From: an uncultured Clostridia bacterium
Lineage (GTDB): Bacteria > Bacillota > Clostridia > Christensenellales > DTU072
Assembly (NCBI GenBank): GCA_946621465.1
Contig: CAMOOO010000001.1
Location: 1-64,000, forward strand
Direction: 5' to 3'
Length of the DNA stretch: 64,000 nt
The position numbers and the translations under genes are program-made. The notes under the pieces are model-generated. The model had not been told where the DNA came from, searched no databases, and worked only from the letters and a program-made list of their open reading frames with translations. Shown here piece by piece: positions 1 through 8,621 of the stretch. Within the stretch, counting starts at the first letter, position 1. Each line of letters opens with the position of its first letter.

Positions 1-9
1 AATTTATAA

Positions 10-165
10 AAAAGTAATCGGAAGATTAAGATATTCCCGTACATTAAGGTGAGAAATACACTTGCTCTATTAATTATGCCGTTAGGATATAAAGATGATT
101 CGTGTGTAATATCACCAATGCATAATAAGGAAAAAGAATTAGATGAGGTTGTGAAATACATATGA
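10..165 (+). pseudogene. C-terminal remnant of a nitroreductase-family gene
   Basis: An open frame with no start ends at a TGA at 163-165. Its last ~35 codons read like the nitroreductase C-terminus: a hydrophobic strand, then LPLGY-like 'MPLGYKDD', then 'SPMHNKEKELDEVVKYI'. In intact family members this tail follows the FMN-binding core. An in-frame TAA at 7-9 lies immediately upstream, so the rest is either outside the window in another frame or lost. The stop overlaps the start of the next gene as ATGA, which suggests the two were once an operon. The assignment is from motif recognition only; the fragment is too short for certainty. Confidence 0.5.
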
Positions 166-482
166 TAACCATAAACATTTATTACAAAGGAAATAACGGG
201 AGTGCTAAAAAGTTTGTTTCAGAGATGTTTTCAAGTGGATTAGTTGATGAGATTAGAAAAGAAGAAGGAAACTTAAGATATGAGTATTTTTATCCGCTTG
301 ATGATGAAGAAACAATTTTATTAATTGATTGCTGGGCCGACCAAAAGGCATTAGATAGGCATCACAAATTGCCAATAATGAATAGCATAATAAAACTAAG
401 AGATAAATACGACTTACATATGAAAGTAGAAAAATATGAATCTATTGTTGACTCAAAAGATGAAAAATATATAAGAAAGTAG
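162..482 (+). CDS. antibiotic biosynthesis monooxygenase (ABM)-like protein
   Basis: This 106-residue protein has the size and pattern of the ABM/YgiN ferredoxin-like fold: an N-terminal beta strand (ITINIYYKG), a helix, then 'NLRYEYFYPLDDEETILLIDCWADQKALDRHH', which matches the family's 'Y..F...D.....L.E.W.D..A...H' signature. Family members are cofactor-free monooxygenases or small sensors of quinone-like compounds; the substrate cannot be told here. The start ATG overlaps the stop of the nitroreductase remnant. Its neighbours are degraded redox-enzyme pieces, so it may be the one intact survivor of an old redox operon. The 15-residue charged tail is slightly longer than usual. Confidence 0.7.
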   Translation: MITINIYYKGNNGSAKKFVSEMFSSGLVDEIRKEEGNLRYEYFYPLDDEETILLIDCWADQKALDRHHKLPIMNSIIKLRDKYDLHMKVEKYESIVDSKDEKYIRK

Positions 483-501
483 GGGATTAAAAATAGAATA
501 A

Positions 502-708
502 TTACCAAAGATTTGTTTAGGAGCATGGGCTTGGGGGAATGATGGTACATTCGGGAATGTGCTAACAGAGGAAATACTTAAGCCTGTATTTGATAAAGGT
601 ATGGAACTTGGCCTTAATCTATGGGATAACGCCTATGTTTATGGAATGGGTGAATCTGAAAAAGTGTTGGATTGGGTGGCACTACTTATTCTAAAGACTG
701 ACTTATAA
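502..708 (+). pseudogene. aldo/keto reductase N-terminal remnant
   Basis: The frame reads 'LPKICLGAWAWGNDG', then 'LKPVFDKGMELGLNLWDNAYVYGMGESEKVL', and stops at 706-708. This matches the first ~60 residues of the aldo/keto reductase barrel, including the strand-1 'LGAW.WG' and the 'WDNAYVYG.GESE' region that holds the catalytic Asp and Tyr. There is no usable start, since a TAA sits at 499-501 directly upstream. After 'SEKVL' the homology ends and an unrelated short tail runs to the stop, so the gene has lost most of its barrel by deletion. It is a clear pseudogene next to an insertion element. Confidence 0.75.
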
Positions 709-727
709 ATTAATGAAAGATGATGAA

Positions 728-754
728 GGCATCTCTTAATTGAGGTGCTTTTTC
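728..754 (+). terminator. rho-independent terminator after the reductase remnant
   Basis: A 7-bp stem (GCATCTC with GAGGTGC, one G-T pair) and a 6-nt AT loop are followed by a T-run. It lies just past the aldo/keto reductase stump and probably ended the old operon. Confidence 0.6.
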
Positions 755-764
755 TTTACAAGAA

Positions 765-827
765 AGGGTGTTGCAAGGGCGTTTCACTTTTTCGTTAGGG
801 TGTTTCATAATTTAAGGGGTGTTTCAT
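765..827 (+). repeat. four copies of an ~11-bp motif like AGGGTGTTTCA
   Basis: Imperfect direct copies begin near 765, 776, 797 and 816 (AGGGTGTTGCA, AGGGCGTTTCA, AGGGTGTTTCA, GGGGTGTTTCA). The spacing is irregular. They lie between two hairpins in a stretch without a credible gene. No function is evident. Confidence 0.5.
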
Positions 828-855
828 TTGTATTACTATACTTGTCCTTATACAG

Positions 856-895
856 TTAGCAAGAAACGGACTTAAAACAGTCCGTTTTTTGCTAA
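856..895. terminator. long bidirectional hairpin
   Basis: A 17-bp stem with one G-T pair and a 6-nt TAAAAC loop. The arms are TTAGCAAGAAACGGACT and AGTCCGTTTTTTGCTAA. The core AAACGGACT/AGTCCGTTT plus T-run would work as a terminator on the plus strand; the minus strand also ends in a T-rich arm. No gene abuts it on either side, so it may be the end of a lost gene or a mobile-element trace. Confidence 0.6.
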
Positions 896-981
896 ATAAA
901 CACTTTTTAAGGGACTTGAACGGGCGTATTTGTGTGTAACAACATATAGCAGGGGAATGCGCACGGCACATAGTATAATGA

Positions 982-1125
982 TTTTGTGTTAGTTGTTTAC
1001 TTTTATTATTACGTGGGATTATCTTTGGAAATAGTGGAACAATTGCACACACTGGAATTTTCACAGAGGATAATTCAAAACCTGAAAAAGTATATAATAG
1101 TGGAAAAATATCTTATGGCAGTTAA
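982..1125 (+). pseudogene. unidentified gene remnant ending at a terminator
   Basis: The frame opens right after a stop at 979-981 and has no good start. It ends in 'GNSGTIAHTGIFTED...KVYNSGKISYGS' before a TAA at 1123-1125. The Gly/Ser/Thr-rich, strand-like tail resembles the end of a secreted or surface protein, but no family is recognised. A good terminator follows within a few bases, which supports this being the true 3' end of a former gene. Confidence 0.3.
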
Positions 1126-1127
1126 TA

Positions 1128-1166
1128 TAAAAAGACTTTAGTTTTCGACTTAAGTCTTTTTCTTTT
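1128..1166 (+). terminator. rho-independent terminator
   Basis: The stem AAAAAGACTTTA pairs with TTAAGTCTTTTT across a loop of about 8 nt, followed by more T residues. It directly follows the remnant ending at 1125. Confidence 0.7.
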
Positions 1167-1206
1167 TGGATATATTTTTAATATTTTCCAGAATATAAAA
1201 ATTATG

Positions 1207-1235
1207 TAGGTTTACAATACATTTGTTACACTTTT
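1207..1235 (+). repeat. left inverted repeat of the insertion sequence
   Basis: Read inward, TAGGTTTACAATACATTTG and the following TTACAC match the right repeat at about 20 of 25 positions. The inner ACATTTGTTACAC is identical in both ends. Confidence 0.8.
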
Positions 1236-1386
1236 GAATTTTGAAAAAAATGGATTTGGAAAGATAACATTCAAAGCTAACAACCCTCCTCTAGAGGGGA
1301 GGCGCGCTAAAAAAAATAGGCGAAGTGCCATCTTTGTTGTATGATTAATATTGCAACAAAAACCTAACAAGGAGGCATTCACCTAT

Positions 1387-2315
1387 ATGGCAATATTATC
1401 ACAAGACATCCTATTTAAGCAAGCAGTTATGTGCTATGCGCAGAAAAAAGGCGTAACAAATGCGGCAGGAAAGTATAAAACGACACGACGATGGATCTAT
1501 TATTGGCTCCGACGATATGACGGAACGCCCGAGTCACTAAAAGAACTATCGCGCAATCCTCACAGCCATCCCAATCAACATACGGCAGAGGAAATTAAAT
1601 TAATTGAGAATATGAGGAAGAGAAATCCCGAAACCGGTTTGGTGGAATTCTGGGTTCGATTATGCCAAAGAGGCTATAAGAGAACGATACCGTCGTTATA
1701 TCGTATAATGCAAAAAATGGGGTATTTTAACAATAAAATGATAAAAAAAGAAAAATACATACCAAAACCATACGAAAAAATGCAATATCCCGGGCAAAGA
1801 GTTCAAATAGACGTGAAATTTGTACTCATATCATGCACACATGCTTTCGGAAATATCAATTTACCGCAATAGACGAATATAGCCGGCAAAGATATTTAGA
1901 AGGGTTTCCGGATAACAGTAGCTATTCCGCAGCAATATTTGTTGTCCATGCAATAAAATTTTTTAAATTCAAAATAGAGTGCATACAAACGGATAACGGT
2001 AACGAGTTCACAAAGCATTATGTCAGTGAAAATCCGACGATGACGGCATTTCAAAAAGTCTTATTTAACATGGGAATACGCCATAAAAGGATAAAAGTGT
2101 ATACTCCAAGACACAATGGTAAAGTGGAAAGAAGTCATCGTAAAGATCAGGAACGCTTTTATAACAAACACAGCTTTTACAGCTTGGAGGACTTTAACCA
2201 ACAATTGAGAAAATACAACAGAGAATATAACGATTTCCCTATGCGTCCACTGAATTGGTTATCACCTAATCAATACCTACAAAATTTTTTCTCAAAAAGT
2301 GTAACAAATGTTTGA
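1387..2315 (+). pseudogene. IS481-type DDE transposase, broken by a one-base deletion
   Basis: The start is ATG 1387, set by AAGGAGG 10 bases upstream. The N-terminus is a helix-turn-helix ('AAGKYKTTRRWIYYWLRRYDG'-like). The catalytic core follows: first Asp in 'VQIDVKFV' (near 1810), second Asp in 'IQTDNGNEF' (near 1990), Glu in 'HNGKVERSHRKDQERFY' (near 2130). The first frame runs into a TAG at 1870-1872, and the homologous sequence continues in the -1 frame from about 1830 ('YQFTAIDEYSR') to the stop at 2313-2315. Adding one C after the GTA codon near 1828 would restore the expected 'VKFVP'. All three catalytic residues survive but in two frames, so the copy is probably inactive. Confidence 0.8.
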
Positions 2316-2323
2316 CAACCCTA
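2295..2323 (-). repeat. right inverted repeat of the insertion sequence
   Basis: The inverted partner of 1207-1235. It overlaps the last codons of the transposase, as is usual for compact IS ends. Confidence 0.8.
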
Positions 2324-2355
2324 CCAAAGAAGGTCTTTATGTGGATTCCTCGGTA

Positions 2356-2385
2356 TTGACACCTATATTAATAGTATGATATAAT
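2356..2385 (+). promoter_or_regulatory. promoter of the rhamnose operon
   Basis: TTGACA at 2356-2361 and TATAAT at 2380-2385 with an 18-bp spacer, both full consensus. It lies only ~30 bases beyond the right end of the insertion sequence and ~30 bases before the Shine-Dalgarno AGGAGGT (2404-2410) of the first gene. No obvious operator or catabolite-repression box was recognised nearby. Confidence 0.8.
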
Positions 2386-2416
2386 TTATTATATATTTTT
2401 AATAGGAGGTAACGAA

Positions 2417-3355
2417 GTGAGCTGGTGGGCAATTCTTTTGATCGTCATAGCGTCTTTGACAGTCTTATACTTCCTCTTCGGCGGCGTAGTGACTTGGGTT
2501 TTCTTGCGCGGAAAAATGCGCGACGAGACCGCCGTAAGAGAACGGGAAAGAGAGTCTAACGTTCCGGACAAAGTTTTCGATTACCCCTATGAAGAAGATA
2601 CTCTTGTCAATAAACGCGGACTGAAGATGTTCGCGCGCATTTACATAGCTCCCACCCCGACGGACAAATGGGTACTGCTTTTACACGGCTTCAACAGTAA
2701 CGGCGTCGCCATCAGAAAATACGGTAAACTGTTTAACGAGCTTGGATACAATGCCGTTTCCCCCGATTTTTGTTATAGCGGCAGATCGGAAGGGAAGTTC
2801 CTCAGTTTCGGTTGGTATGAAAGAGCAGATGCCGCCGAATGGATGGATAGGATTGCAGAAAAGTACCATCCCTCGCAGTTCGGTGTTTTCGGCGTCTCTA
2901 TGGGCGCGGCTACGGCCATTCACCTTGCCGCTGGCAGGAAGGACGTAGATTTTCTCATTCCGTACTGCTCTTATGAATCCTATAAACGCATCGTCGTTTC
3001 CAAAGGTCAGGACTTTTTTCACCTGCCCTTCTTCGTCATCTTTTGGCCGGCGGTGTGGCTCACTACCTATCTTATCGCCGGAAAAACGGACGGGAGAAAA
3101 CTGGACGTAGCAAAAGACCTCGGCGCGGTGGACTGCCCGACCCTTTTATTGCATTCCAAGAAGGATAACTTTACCGATTACCGTAATTCCGTCGATCTGT
3201 ACGAAAAGAACAAAGAAAAGGGCAATGTCCGCTTGCACCTGTTTGAAAAGGGACTACACGCGCGCGCATTTGCCACCGATCCGGTGGAGTATACCCGGGT
3301 GATACGGGAGTTTTTAGAAGAAGTAAACAACAATTCCTCACAGGGAATTGCGTAA
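2417..3355 (+). CDS. membrane-anchored alpha/beta hydrolase
   Basis: The 312-residue protein starts at GTG 2417, 6 bases after AGGAGGT. Residues ~4-30 form one membrane segment. The rest is an alpha/beta hydrolase of the BAAT/Hydrolase_4 (YqkD/BD-FAE-like) type: oxyanion 'LLLHGFNSN' near residue 88, nucleophile elbow 'GVSMGA' near 160, acid Asp in 'SKKDNFTDY' near 250, and His in 'KGLHARA' near 280. Substrate is not predictable. It is the first gene of the rhamnose operon, so removal of an acyl or acetyl group from rhamnose-containing glycans is conceivable but is inference. The stop is 10 bases before the transporter start. Confidence 0.75.
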   Translation: MSWWAILLIVIASLTVLYFLFGGVVTWVFLRGKMRDETAVRERERESNVPDKVFDYPYEEDTLVNKRGLKMFARIYIAPTPTDKWVLLLHGFNSNGVAIRKYGKLFNELGYNAVSPDFCYSGRSEGKFLSFGWYERADAAEWMDRIAEKYHPSQFGVFGVSMGAATAIHLAAGRKDVDFLIPYCSYESYKRIVVSKGQDFFHLPFFVIFWPAVWLTTYLIAGKTDGRKLDVAKDLGAVDCPTLLLHSKKDNFTDYRNSVDLYEKNKEKGNVRLHLFEKGLHARAFATDPVEYTRVIREFLEEVNNNSSQGIA

Positions 3356-3365
3356 GGAGATAAAA

Positions 3366-5243
3366 ATGAAAAAACAAAAAGCAGAAAAAGACCTGTCTTA
3401 CAAATTGAGTCCGGACTACATCCCGATCAAAGAGAAGCTGGCATACGGATGCGGAGCGTTGATGGACGGCGGCGGCGTAGCGCTGATGTCCTGCGTCATG
3501 CTTAAATACATGACCGATACCCTCGGCATTGTTGCAGCAACCGCCTCGACCATTATGATGGTCTCGAAGATCTGGGACGCCGTGACCGATCCGCTCATGG
3601 GTAGTATCACCGATAATACCCGTTCGCGCTGGGGTCGCCGTCGTCCGTATATGATGTTCGGCGGTGTACTTCTTATTATCGCCCTCGCGCTACTTTTCGC
3701 CCCGATTAAAGAATGGTGGAACGTCACGTCGCAAGCGGGTATGGTCGCATACGTCCTCGTGTTCTATATTGTGTGGAACACCTGTTCTACGTTAACGCAG
3801 GTCCCATATACCTCAATGGCGAGCGATATCTCTCCCTCTTTCCAAGAACGAAATAACGCCAATACCATTAAATTGGTCTTCTCCGCCGTTGCCGCAGGTA
3901 TGGCATACGTATTGCCTCTCTTGATCCTCGGCGCACGCGAGAAGGGGACGATGAGCGGAACAACGTTCTGGATCGTCATGGTTGCCGTCTTCGGTACGCT
4001 TTTCGGCGGCGGTCTCATCATCACCGGACTATTCACCAAAGAACGTGTTAAACCGGAAAAGGTGGAAAAGAAGAAGTTTAATTTCAAAGACTTTTTGAAA
4101 GGGTACATTCAGCCCTATAAAAATAAATCCTACGGTTGGCACATCGGAATGTACGTATCCGCATTCACCTGCATGGATATGCTTTCCGCTCTTGCCGCCT
4201 ACTATGCAAGCCACGTCTGGCGCGGTCAGAAAATGACCCTTCCTATCGTAGGGACGATGACCTTTTCCTCTATGTTCGTCGTAGCTCCCATCATGGTTGC
4301 CGCCGTCCTTGCATTCCCGCTGGTGCGCGTAATGATGGACAAAAAAGGCAAGGCGTTTGCCTTCCGTATGGGTCTCCCATTCTACATTATCGGCGGTATT
4401 CTGCTTGCCGTTCTCGACCCGGATTGGTGTCCGGCATGGGTCATCCCGATCGTCGCATTCCTCATGGGCTTCGGTTTCGGCGGAGCGCAAATGATACCGT
4501 GGATGAACTTCCCCGATACGTTGGACGTAGCCGAATTGACTCTCGGAGAACGTCCGACCGGAAACTACAGCGGTATGATGACGCTGGTCAGAAAGATCGG
4601 CGGCGCACTGGGCGTAGGCATCATCGGTTGGGTGCTGACCGGTATCGGTTACGAAGGGTATAACGCGGCCACTTCTTCGGCGGACGCGCTTGCTACCGAC
4701 TATCAGAACCTGATTGCCCAAGAAGGCTCTGAAGCCGCCGCAAAAGCAGCTAACCCCGAGCTTGCTGCCTTTGCGGAAGAGTATGCAAAAACGGACAGTA
4801 CCTCTATCGCTGCCTTTATTAAGGACAACCAGGGCATCATTTCCGAAAAATTAAACGTTCTTGTCGACAGCGGCAAAATCAGTTACGACACCAGTAAATT
4901 CGACGTCGGCTCCGTGGCAGGTAACGTCAACAACGTTCTTTTGACCATTCGGTTACTGATGGGTATCGCCATCGCCGTACTGATCGCATTCGCGCTGTTC
5001 TCGTCCTTCCAGTTCCACCTCAACAACAAAATCCTCACGCGTATGCGCTACTTTAGCGAGAAGATCAAAAACGGTGAATACGATAGCTTGACGGAAGAGG
5101 AAAAACAGGAGCGTATCGCCCTGATTGAAAAGCATTACGGTAAGTATAAGAAAGAAGAAGACGAGGCACGTATCGCGGAAATCACCGCTGCCGCGTTAAA
5201 TAAAACCGCACCCGCCGAAGAATCGGAAATCGGACATCGTTAA
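3366..5243 (+). CDS. GPH-family sugar:cation symporter (probable rhamnose or rhamnoside uptake)
   Basis: The start chosen is ATG 3366, seven bases after AAGGAG; the frame is open further up but without a ribosome site. The 625-residue product has ~12 membrane segments and the GPH/MelB hallmarks: 'YGCGALMDGGG', 'KIWDAVTDPLMGSITDNTRSRWGRRRPYM' and 'QVPYTSMASDIS'. The family takes up mono- and oligosaccharides with Na+ or H+. It is longer than the usual ~450-500 because of a ~110-residue polar Ala/Glu-rich insert between late membrane segments (residues ~430-545) and a charged C-terminal tail. Position directly before rhaB-rhaA-rhaD points to L-rhamnose or a rhamnose oligosaccharide as substrate (inference). 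Confidence 0.85.
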   Translation: MKKQKAEKDLSYKLSPDYIPIKEKLAYGCGALMDGGGVALMSCVMLKYMTDTLGIVAATASTIMMVSKIWDAVTDPLMGSITDNTRSRWGRRRPYMMFGGVLLIIALALLFAPIKEWWNVTSQAGMVAYVLVFYIVWNTCSTLTQVPYTSMASDISPSFQERNNANTIKLVFSAVAAGMAYVLPLLILGAREKGTMSGTTFWIVMVAVFGTLFGGGLIITGLFTKERVKPEKVEKKKFNFKDFLKGYIQPYKNKSYGWHIGMYVSAFTCMDMLSALAAYYASHVWRGQKMTLPIVGTMTFSSMFVVAPIMVAAVLAFPLVRVMMDKKGKAFAFRMGLPFYIIGGILLAVLDPDWCPAWVIPIVAFLMGFGFGGAQMIPWMNFPDTLDVAELTLGERPTGNYSGMMTLVRKIGGALGVGIIGWVLTGIGYEGYNAATSSADALATDYQNLIAQEGSEAAAKAANPELAAFAEEYAKTDSTSIAAFIKDNQGIISEKLNVLVDSGKISYDTSKFDVGSVAGNVNNVLLTIRLLMGIAIAVLIAFALFSSFQFHLNNKILTRMRYFSEKIKNGEYDSLTEEEKQERIALIEKHYGKYKKEEDEARIAEITAAALNKTAPAEESEIGHR

Positions 5244-5262
5244 TGAATAAGGCGGTTAAACG

Positions 5263-6567
5263 ATGAAATATTATTTGGCGATAGATATCGGCGCATCCAG
5301 CGGCAGACACATCGTCGGTTGGAAAGAAGGGGAAGAGATCAAGACAAAAGAGGTCTATCGTTTCCCCAACTTCGTCGATGAAAAAGAAGGGTATCTCGTC
5401 TGGGATATCGACAGACTTTTTGTCGAAATAAAGAACGGAATAAAAGAGGCTTTTTCCGCCTTTCCGCAAATAGAAAGTCTGGCAATCGACACCTGGGGGG
5501 TAGACTACGTTCTGATTAAAGATGGGAAAGAAATCTATCCCTGCTATGCCTATCGCGACGGGCATACCGTCACCGCCGTTGAAGAGGTGCATAAGGTGAT
5601 TCCCTTCCAAAAATTATATGAAAAGACGGGTTCGCAATTTCAACAGTTCAACACTGTCTACCGTATGTGGCTTGATAAAGAAAAGGGCAGACTGGACGGG
5701 GCGGACGCCTTTTTAATGATGCCGGAGTACTTTTCCTATAAGCTGACCGGGGTAATGAAAAAAGAATACACCGACGCCACCACAATGGGTATGGTAAACG
5801 CCCACACCGGAGAATTCGACGAAGAAATCATTAAAACGCTGGGGTATCCGGAACGTTTGTTCGGACCTCTCGTTGCACCCGGAACGGTGGTAGGGGATCT
5901 TCTGCCGGAAATCGCGCAAGAAGTGGGGGGACGGACAAAGGTTATTCTCTGCGCTTCTCACGATACGGCGAGCGCCTTCGAGGCGGTCAGTACGCCGGCA
6001 AATTGCGCCATTCTTTCCAGCGGAACGTGGTCTCTATTCGGAGCAAAGTTGCCAGCGCCCGTGACCGATAAAAAGGCTTTTAACAAAAACTTTACCAACG
6101 AAGGCGGCGTAGGGTATATCCGCTTCCTCAAAAACATCATGGGATTGTGGATTATCGGCGAACTCAGAAAAGAGTTCGGGACCGATTACGGCGAAATGGT
6201 AGAAGAAGCCAAGACGAGCGACTATAAAGAGCTTTTCGACGTTAACGACACCATGTTTTTAGCGCCGAAGAGTATGAGCGGAGCGATAAAGGAGTACTTT
6301 ACGCGCCAAGCCCGACCCACGCCCGTTAGGCGTGCCGATCTTTTTAATACCGTGTATAGGAGTCTTGCATTAAGTTACAAAAACGCTATGGACGAATTGG
6401 AAGAGGTAACGGGTACTACCTTTGACGCCATTTGCATCGTCGGCGGCGGCGCAAAGAACGGCTACTTAAACAAATTGACGGAAGAATTTACCGGCAAAAA
6501 AGTGATCGCACTGCCCATTGAGGCAACGGCGATCGGCAATATAAAAGTTCAAATGGGAGGCAAATAA
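5263..6567 (+). CDS. rhaB: rhamnulokinase, C-terminally short
   Basis: The enzyme phosphorylates L-rhamnulose to L-rhamnulose 1-phosphate. It is a FGGY-type kinase: '[10 protein letters not shown]' phosphate loop at residues ~5-14, '[11 protein letters not shown]' near 74, '[12 protein letters not shown]' near 232, 'SSGTWSLFG' near 251, '[12 protein letters not shown]' near 392 and 'EATAIGN' near 423. At 434 residues it stops 8 residues after EATAIGN, whereas RhaB proteins usually continue another ~40 residues with a terminal helix. The TAA overlaps the next start as TAATG, so the loss is not an annotation error of the neighbour. Function is likely but the missing tail is odd. Confidence 0.88.
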   Translation: MKYYLAIDIGASSGRHIVGWKEGEEIKTKEVYRFPNFVDEKEGYLVWDIDRLFVEIKNGIKEAFSAFPQIESLAIDTWGVDYVLIKDGKEIYPCYAYRDGHTVTAVEEVHKVIPFQKLYEKTGSQFQQFNTVYRMWLDKEKGRLDGADAFLMMPEYFSYKLTGVMKKEYTDATTMGMVNAHTGEFDEEIIKTLGYPERLFGPLVAPGTVVGDLLPEIAQEVGGRTKVILCASHDTASAFEAVSTPANCAILSSGTWSLFGAKLPAPVTDKKAFNKNFTNEGGVGYIRFLKNIMGLWIIGELRKEFGTDYGEMVEEAKTSDYKELFDVNDTMFLAPKSMSGAIKEYFTRQARPTPVRRADLFNTVYRSLALSYKNAMDELEEVTGTTFDAICIVGGGAKNGYLNKLTEEFTGKKVIALPIEATAIGNIKVQMGGK

Positions 6568-7796
6568 TGGACTATATAGCAGCAAAAAAAGAATATGCCG
6601 CGTGCGGCGTGGATACGGAAAAAGCGTTGGAACGCCTATCCGCTATTCCGATCACTCTCCACTGCTGGCAGGGGGACGACGTGCAAGGCTTTATGAAAAA
6701 AGGAGCCCTTTCCGGCGGTATCCAAACGACGGGTAACTACCCCGGAAAAGCGCGCGATTTTGAGGAATTGAAGAAGGACCTCGAGTTTGCTTTTTCGCTC
6801 ATCCCGGGCAAGAAGAGACTTAATCTCCACGCTATTTACGCCGTCAGTGATAAACCTGTTCCACTGGATAAACTGACGATAAAAGAATATGAACCCTGGC
6901 TCGACTGGGCTTTACCCAAGGGCATTGCCATCGACTTCAACCCCACTTTCTTTGGTAACCCCATGGTGAAAAACGGATTGACCCTTTCTTCGCCCGACGA
7001 GACGGTGCGTTCTTTTTGGGTAGCGCATGCAAAAGCCTGCCGTGCGATTGCCGCCGAGATAGGAAAACGGCAGGGGAGTCCGTGCCTTCATAACACCTGG
7101 ATACCGGACGGACTGAAAGACGTCCCGAGCGACCGCCTCGGACCCCGTCTCCGCCTGAAAAAGAGCCTGGACGAGATCTTTGCCGTCAAGTACCCGAAAG
7201 AGTATATCCTCGACTCCGTCGAGTCAAAAGTCTTCGGTATCGGCGTGGAGAGCTATACCGTAGGTTCTTCGGAATTCTACATGAATTACGCGGCGAAAAA
7301 CGATATCCTTTGTCTGCTCGACAACGGGCATTATCACCCAACCGAAGTGGTCTCCGACAAAATCCCCTCCATGCTCGCTTTTTACGACAAAGTAGCTTTG
7401 CACGTGACCCGCGGCGTCAGATGGGATAGCGACCACGTCGTACTTTTCGACGACGAACTAAAAGAGATGGCAAAAGAGATCATCCGCAACAACGCAGACG
7501 ACAGAGTGCTGATCGGACTCGACTATTTCGACGCGTCCATTAACCGCATTTCCGCTTGGATCGTCGGTGACAGAAATATGCAAAAAGCCTTGCTCTATGC
7601 TTTGCTCTTACCGAATGAAAAGCTGAAGAAAATGCAGGACGAAGGCAATTTTACCGAGCTGATGTATGAAAACGAACAACAAAAAACCATGCCTTTCGGC
7701 GCTGTTTGGGAGGAGTATCTCCGCCGCCAGAACGTGCCGGCACAGTGGTTTGAAGAAGTTAAAAAGTATGAAAAGGAGGTTCTTTCTCTCAGATGA
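6567..7796 (+). CDS. rhaA: L-rhamnose isomerase
   Basis: The 409-residue protein converts L-rhamnose to L-rhamnulose and needs Mn2+. It matches RhaA along its full length: N-terminal '[14 protein letters not shown]', '[13 protein letters not shown]', 'LHAIYA', metal region '[17 protein letters not shown]', '[24 protein letters not shown]', '[17 protein letters not shown]' and '[14 protein letters not shown]'. The length is normal (~410-420). It starts inside the rhaB stop (TAATG) and ends in an ATGA overlap with rhaD, so the three are translationally coupled. The substrate comes from the GPH symporter upstream. Confidence 0.95.
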   Translation: MDYIAAKKEYAACGVDTEKALERLSAIPITLHCWQGDDVQGFMKKGALSGGIQTTGNYPGKARDFEELKKDLEFAFSLIPGKKRLNLHAIYAVSDKPVPLDKLTIKEYEPWLDWALPKGIAIDFNPTFFGNPMVKNGLTLSSPDETVRSFWVAHAKACRAIAAEIGKRQGSPCLHNTWIPDGLKDVPSDRLGPRLRLKKSLDEIFAVKYPKEYILDSVESKVFGIGVESYTVGSSEFYMNYAAKNDILCLLDNGHYHPTEVVSDKIPSMLAFYDKVALHVTRGVRWDSDHVVLFDDELKEMAKEIIRNNADDRVLIGLDYFDASINRISAWIVGDRNMQKALLYALLLPNEKLKKMQDEGNFTELMYENEQQKTMPFGAVWEEYLRRQNVPAQWFEEVKKYEKEVLSLR

Positions 7797-8605
7797 AGAA
7801 CATTTTAGAAGCACCCTTTATTAAGGAAATTTGTAAAACGGCGAGCAATATGTATCGCCAGGGGTGGGACGAAAGAAACGGCGGAAATATCTCCGTTCGA
7901 CTGGATGAAAAACAACTCACGCCATACATAAACGTCCACGACGTTATCCGCACCATTCCGACCAAGTTCGACGCAAAAAAGATTGCCGGACAGTACTATA
8001 TGGTTACCGGAACGGGCAAATACTTTAAAAATGTAGAGGACGATCCGGAGACCAATCTGGGTATCTTCCGCATTTCAAATGACGGTACGGAGGCAGAATT
8101 ACTTTGGGGGTACAAAGACGGCGGAAAGTTCACCAGCGAACTGCCGGCGCACCTGATGAGCCATATCGTTCGTCAGAGCATCGACCCGGATAGCCGCGTC
8201 ATTATGCACACCCACCCGACCTATACTATCTCCATGAATACCGTTTGTCCGGTAGACGAGGACGACTTTACTCACCGCTTATGGCAGATCAATACCGAAG
8301 CGATCGTCGTTTTCCCCGACGGCGTCGGTATGCTCCCCTGGATGGTCTGCGGCACTACGGCAATCGGCGAAGCGACTGCGGAAAAGATGAAAAAGTATCG
8401 TATCGTCATCTGGACCAATCACGGCATTTACGGCGCAGGTAAGGACCTTGACGAAACCTTCGGACTGATCGAAACGGTGGAAAAAACGGCGCAAATTTAC
8501 ATGGTAACCGAAGGGCATAAACGCCTTAACCTCATTTCCGATCAGCAATTAAAAGACATCGCCGACTACTTCGGCGTCACCCCCAAACCGGGTGTTTTGA
8601 AATAG
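7793..8605 (+). CDS. rhaD: rhamnulose-1-phosphate aldolase
   Basis: This class II zinc aldolase splits L-rhamnulose 1-phosphate into dihydroxyacetone phosphate and L-lactaldehyde. The 270 residues show the family pattern: '[15 protein letters not shown]' near residue 22, '[14 protein letters not shown]' near 68, '[12 protein letters not shown]' near 113, zinc ligands in '[14 protein letters not shown]' near 138, '[21 protein letters not shown]' near 179 and '[15 protein letters not shown]' near 205. The start ATG overlaps the rhaA stop by 4 bases. It is the last gene of the operon and is followed by a strong hairpin. Confidence 0.95.
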   Translation: MKNILEAPFIKEICKTASNMYRQGWDERNGGNISVRLDEKQLTPYINVHDVIRTIPTKFDAKKIAGQYYMVTGTGKYFKNVEDDPETNLGIFRISNDGTEAELLWGYKDGGKFTSELPAHLMSHIVRQSIDPDSRVIMHTHPTYTISMNTVCPVDEDDFTHRLWQINTEAIVVFPDGVGMLPWMVCGTTAIGEATAEKMKKYRIVIWTNHGIYGAGKDLDETFGLIETVEKTAQIYMVTEGHKRLNLISDQQLKDIADYFGVTPKPGVLK

Positions 8606-8621
8606 TTTTTTTGTAAATACA

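Larger units (their letters stand above)
1205..2324 (+). mobile_element. IS481-like insertion sequence, transposase frameshifted
   Basis: The element is about 1.1 kb, bounded by imperfect inverted repeats at 1207-1235 and 2295-2323. It carries one DDE transposase gene split by a frameshift. The left end begins near TGTAGG; the right end read inward is GGTAGG. Its 5' leader has a G/C-rich palindrome around 1285-1302 and a strong Shine-Dalgarno AAGGAGG at 1369-1375. I could not identify a convincing target-site duplication. The base composition is AT-rich like the flanking 1-1200 stretch and unlike the genes after 2400. Confidence 0.8.

Noticed and set aside
1285-1302. G/C-rich palindrome in the IS leader taken as a terminator or attachment site
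   Set aside because: No T-run and no evidence of recombination; it is more likely part of the IS 5' region.
1351-1386. TTG start for the transposase
   Set aside because: The Shine-Dalgarno AAGGAGG at 1369-1375 lies after this codon, so ATG 1387 is the start.
4029-4721. 230-residue open frame on the minus strand
   Set aside because: It lies inside the GPH symporter gene in another frame and has no family features.
6540-6567. Frameshift in rhaB
   Set aside because: The downstream rhaA is complete and coupled to the stop; no frame in the overlap continues the RhaB C-terminus.
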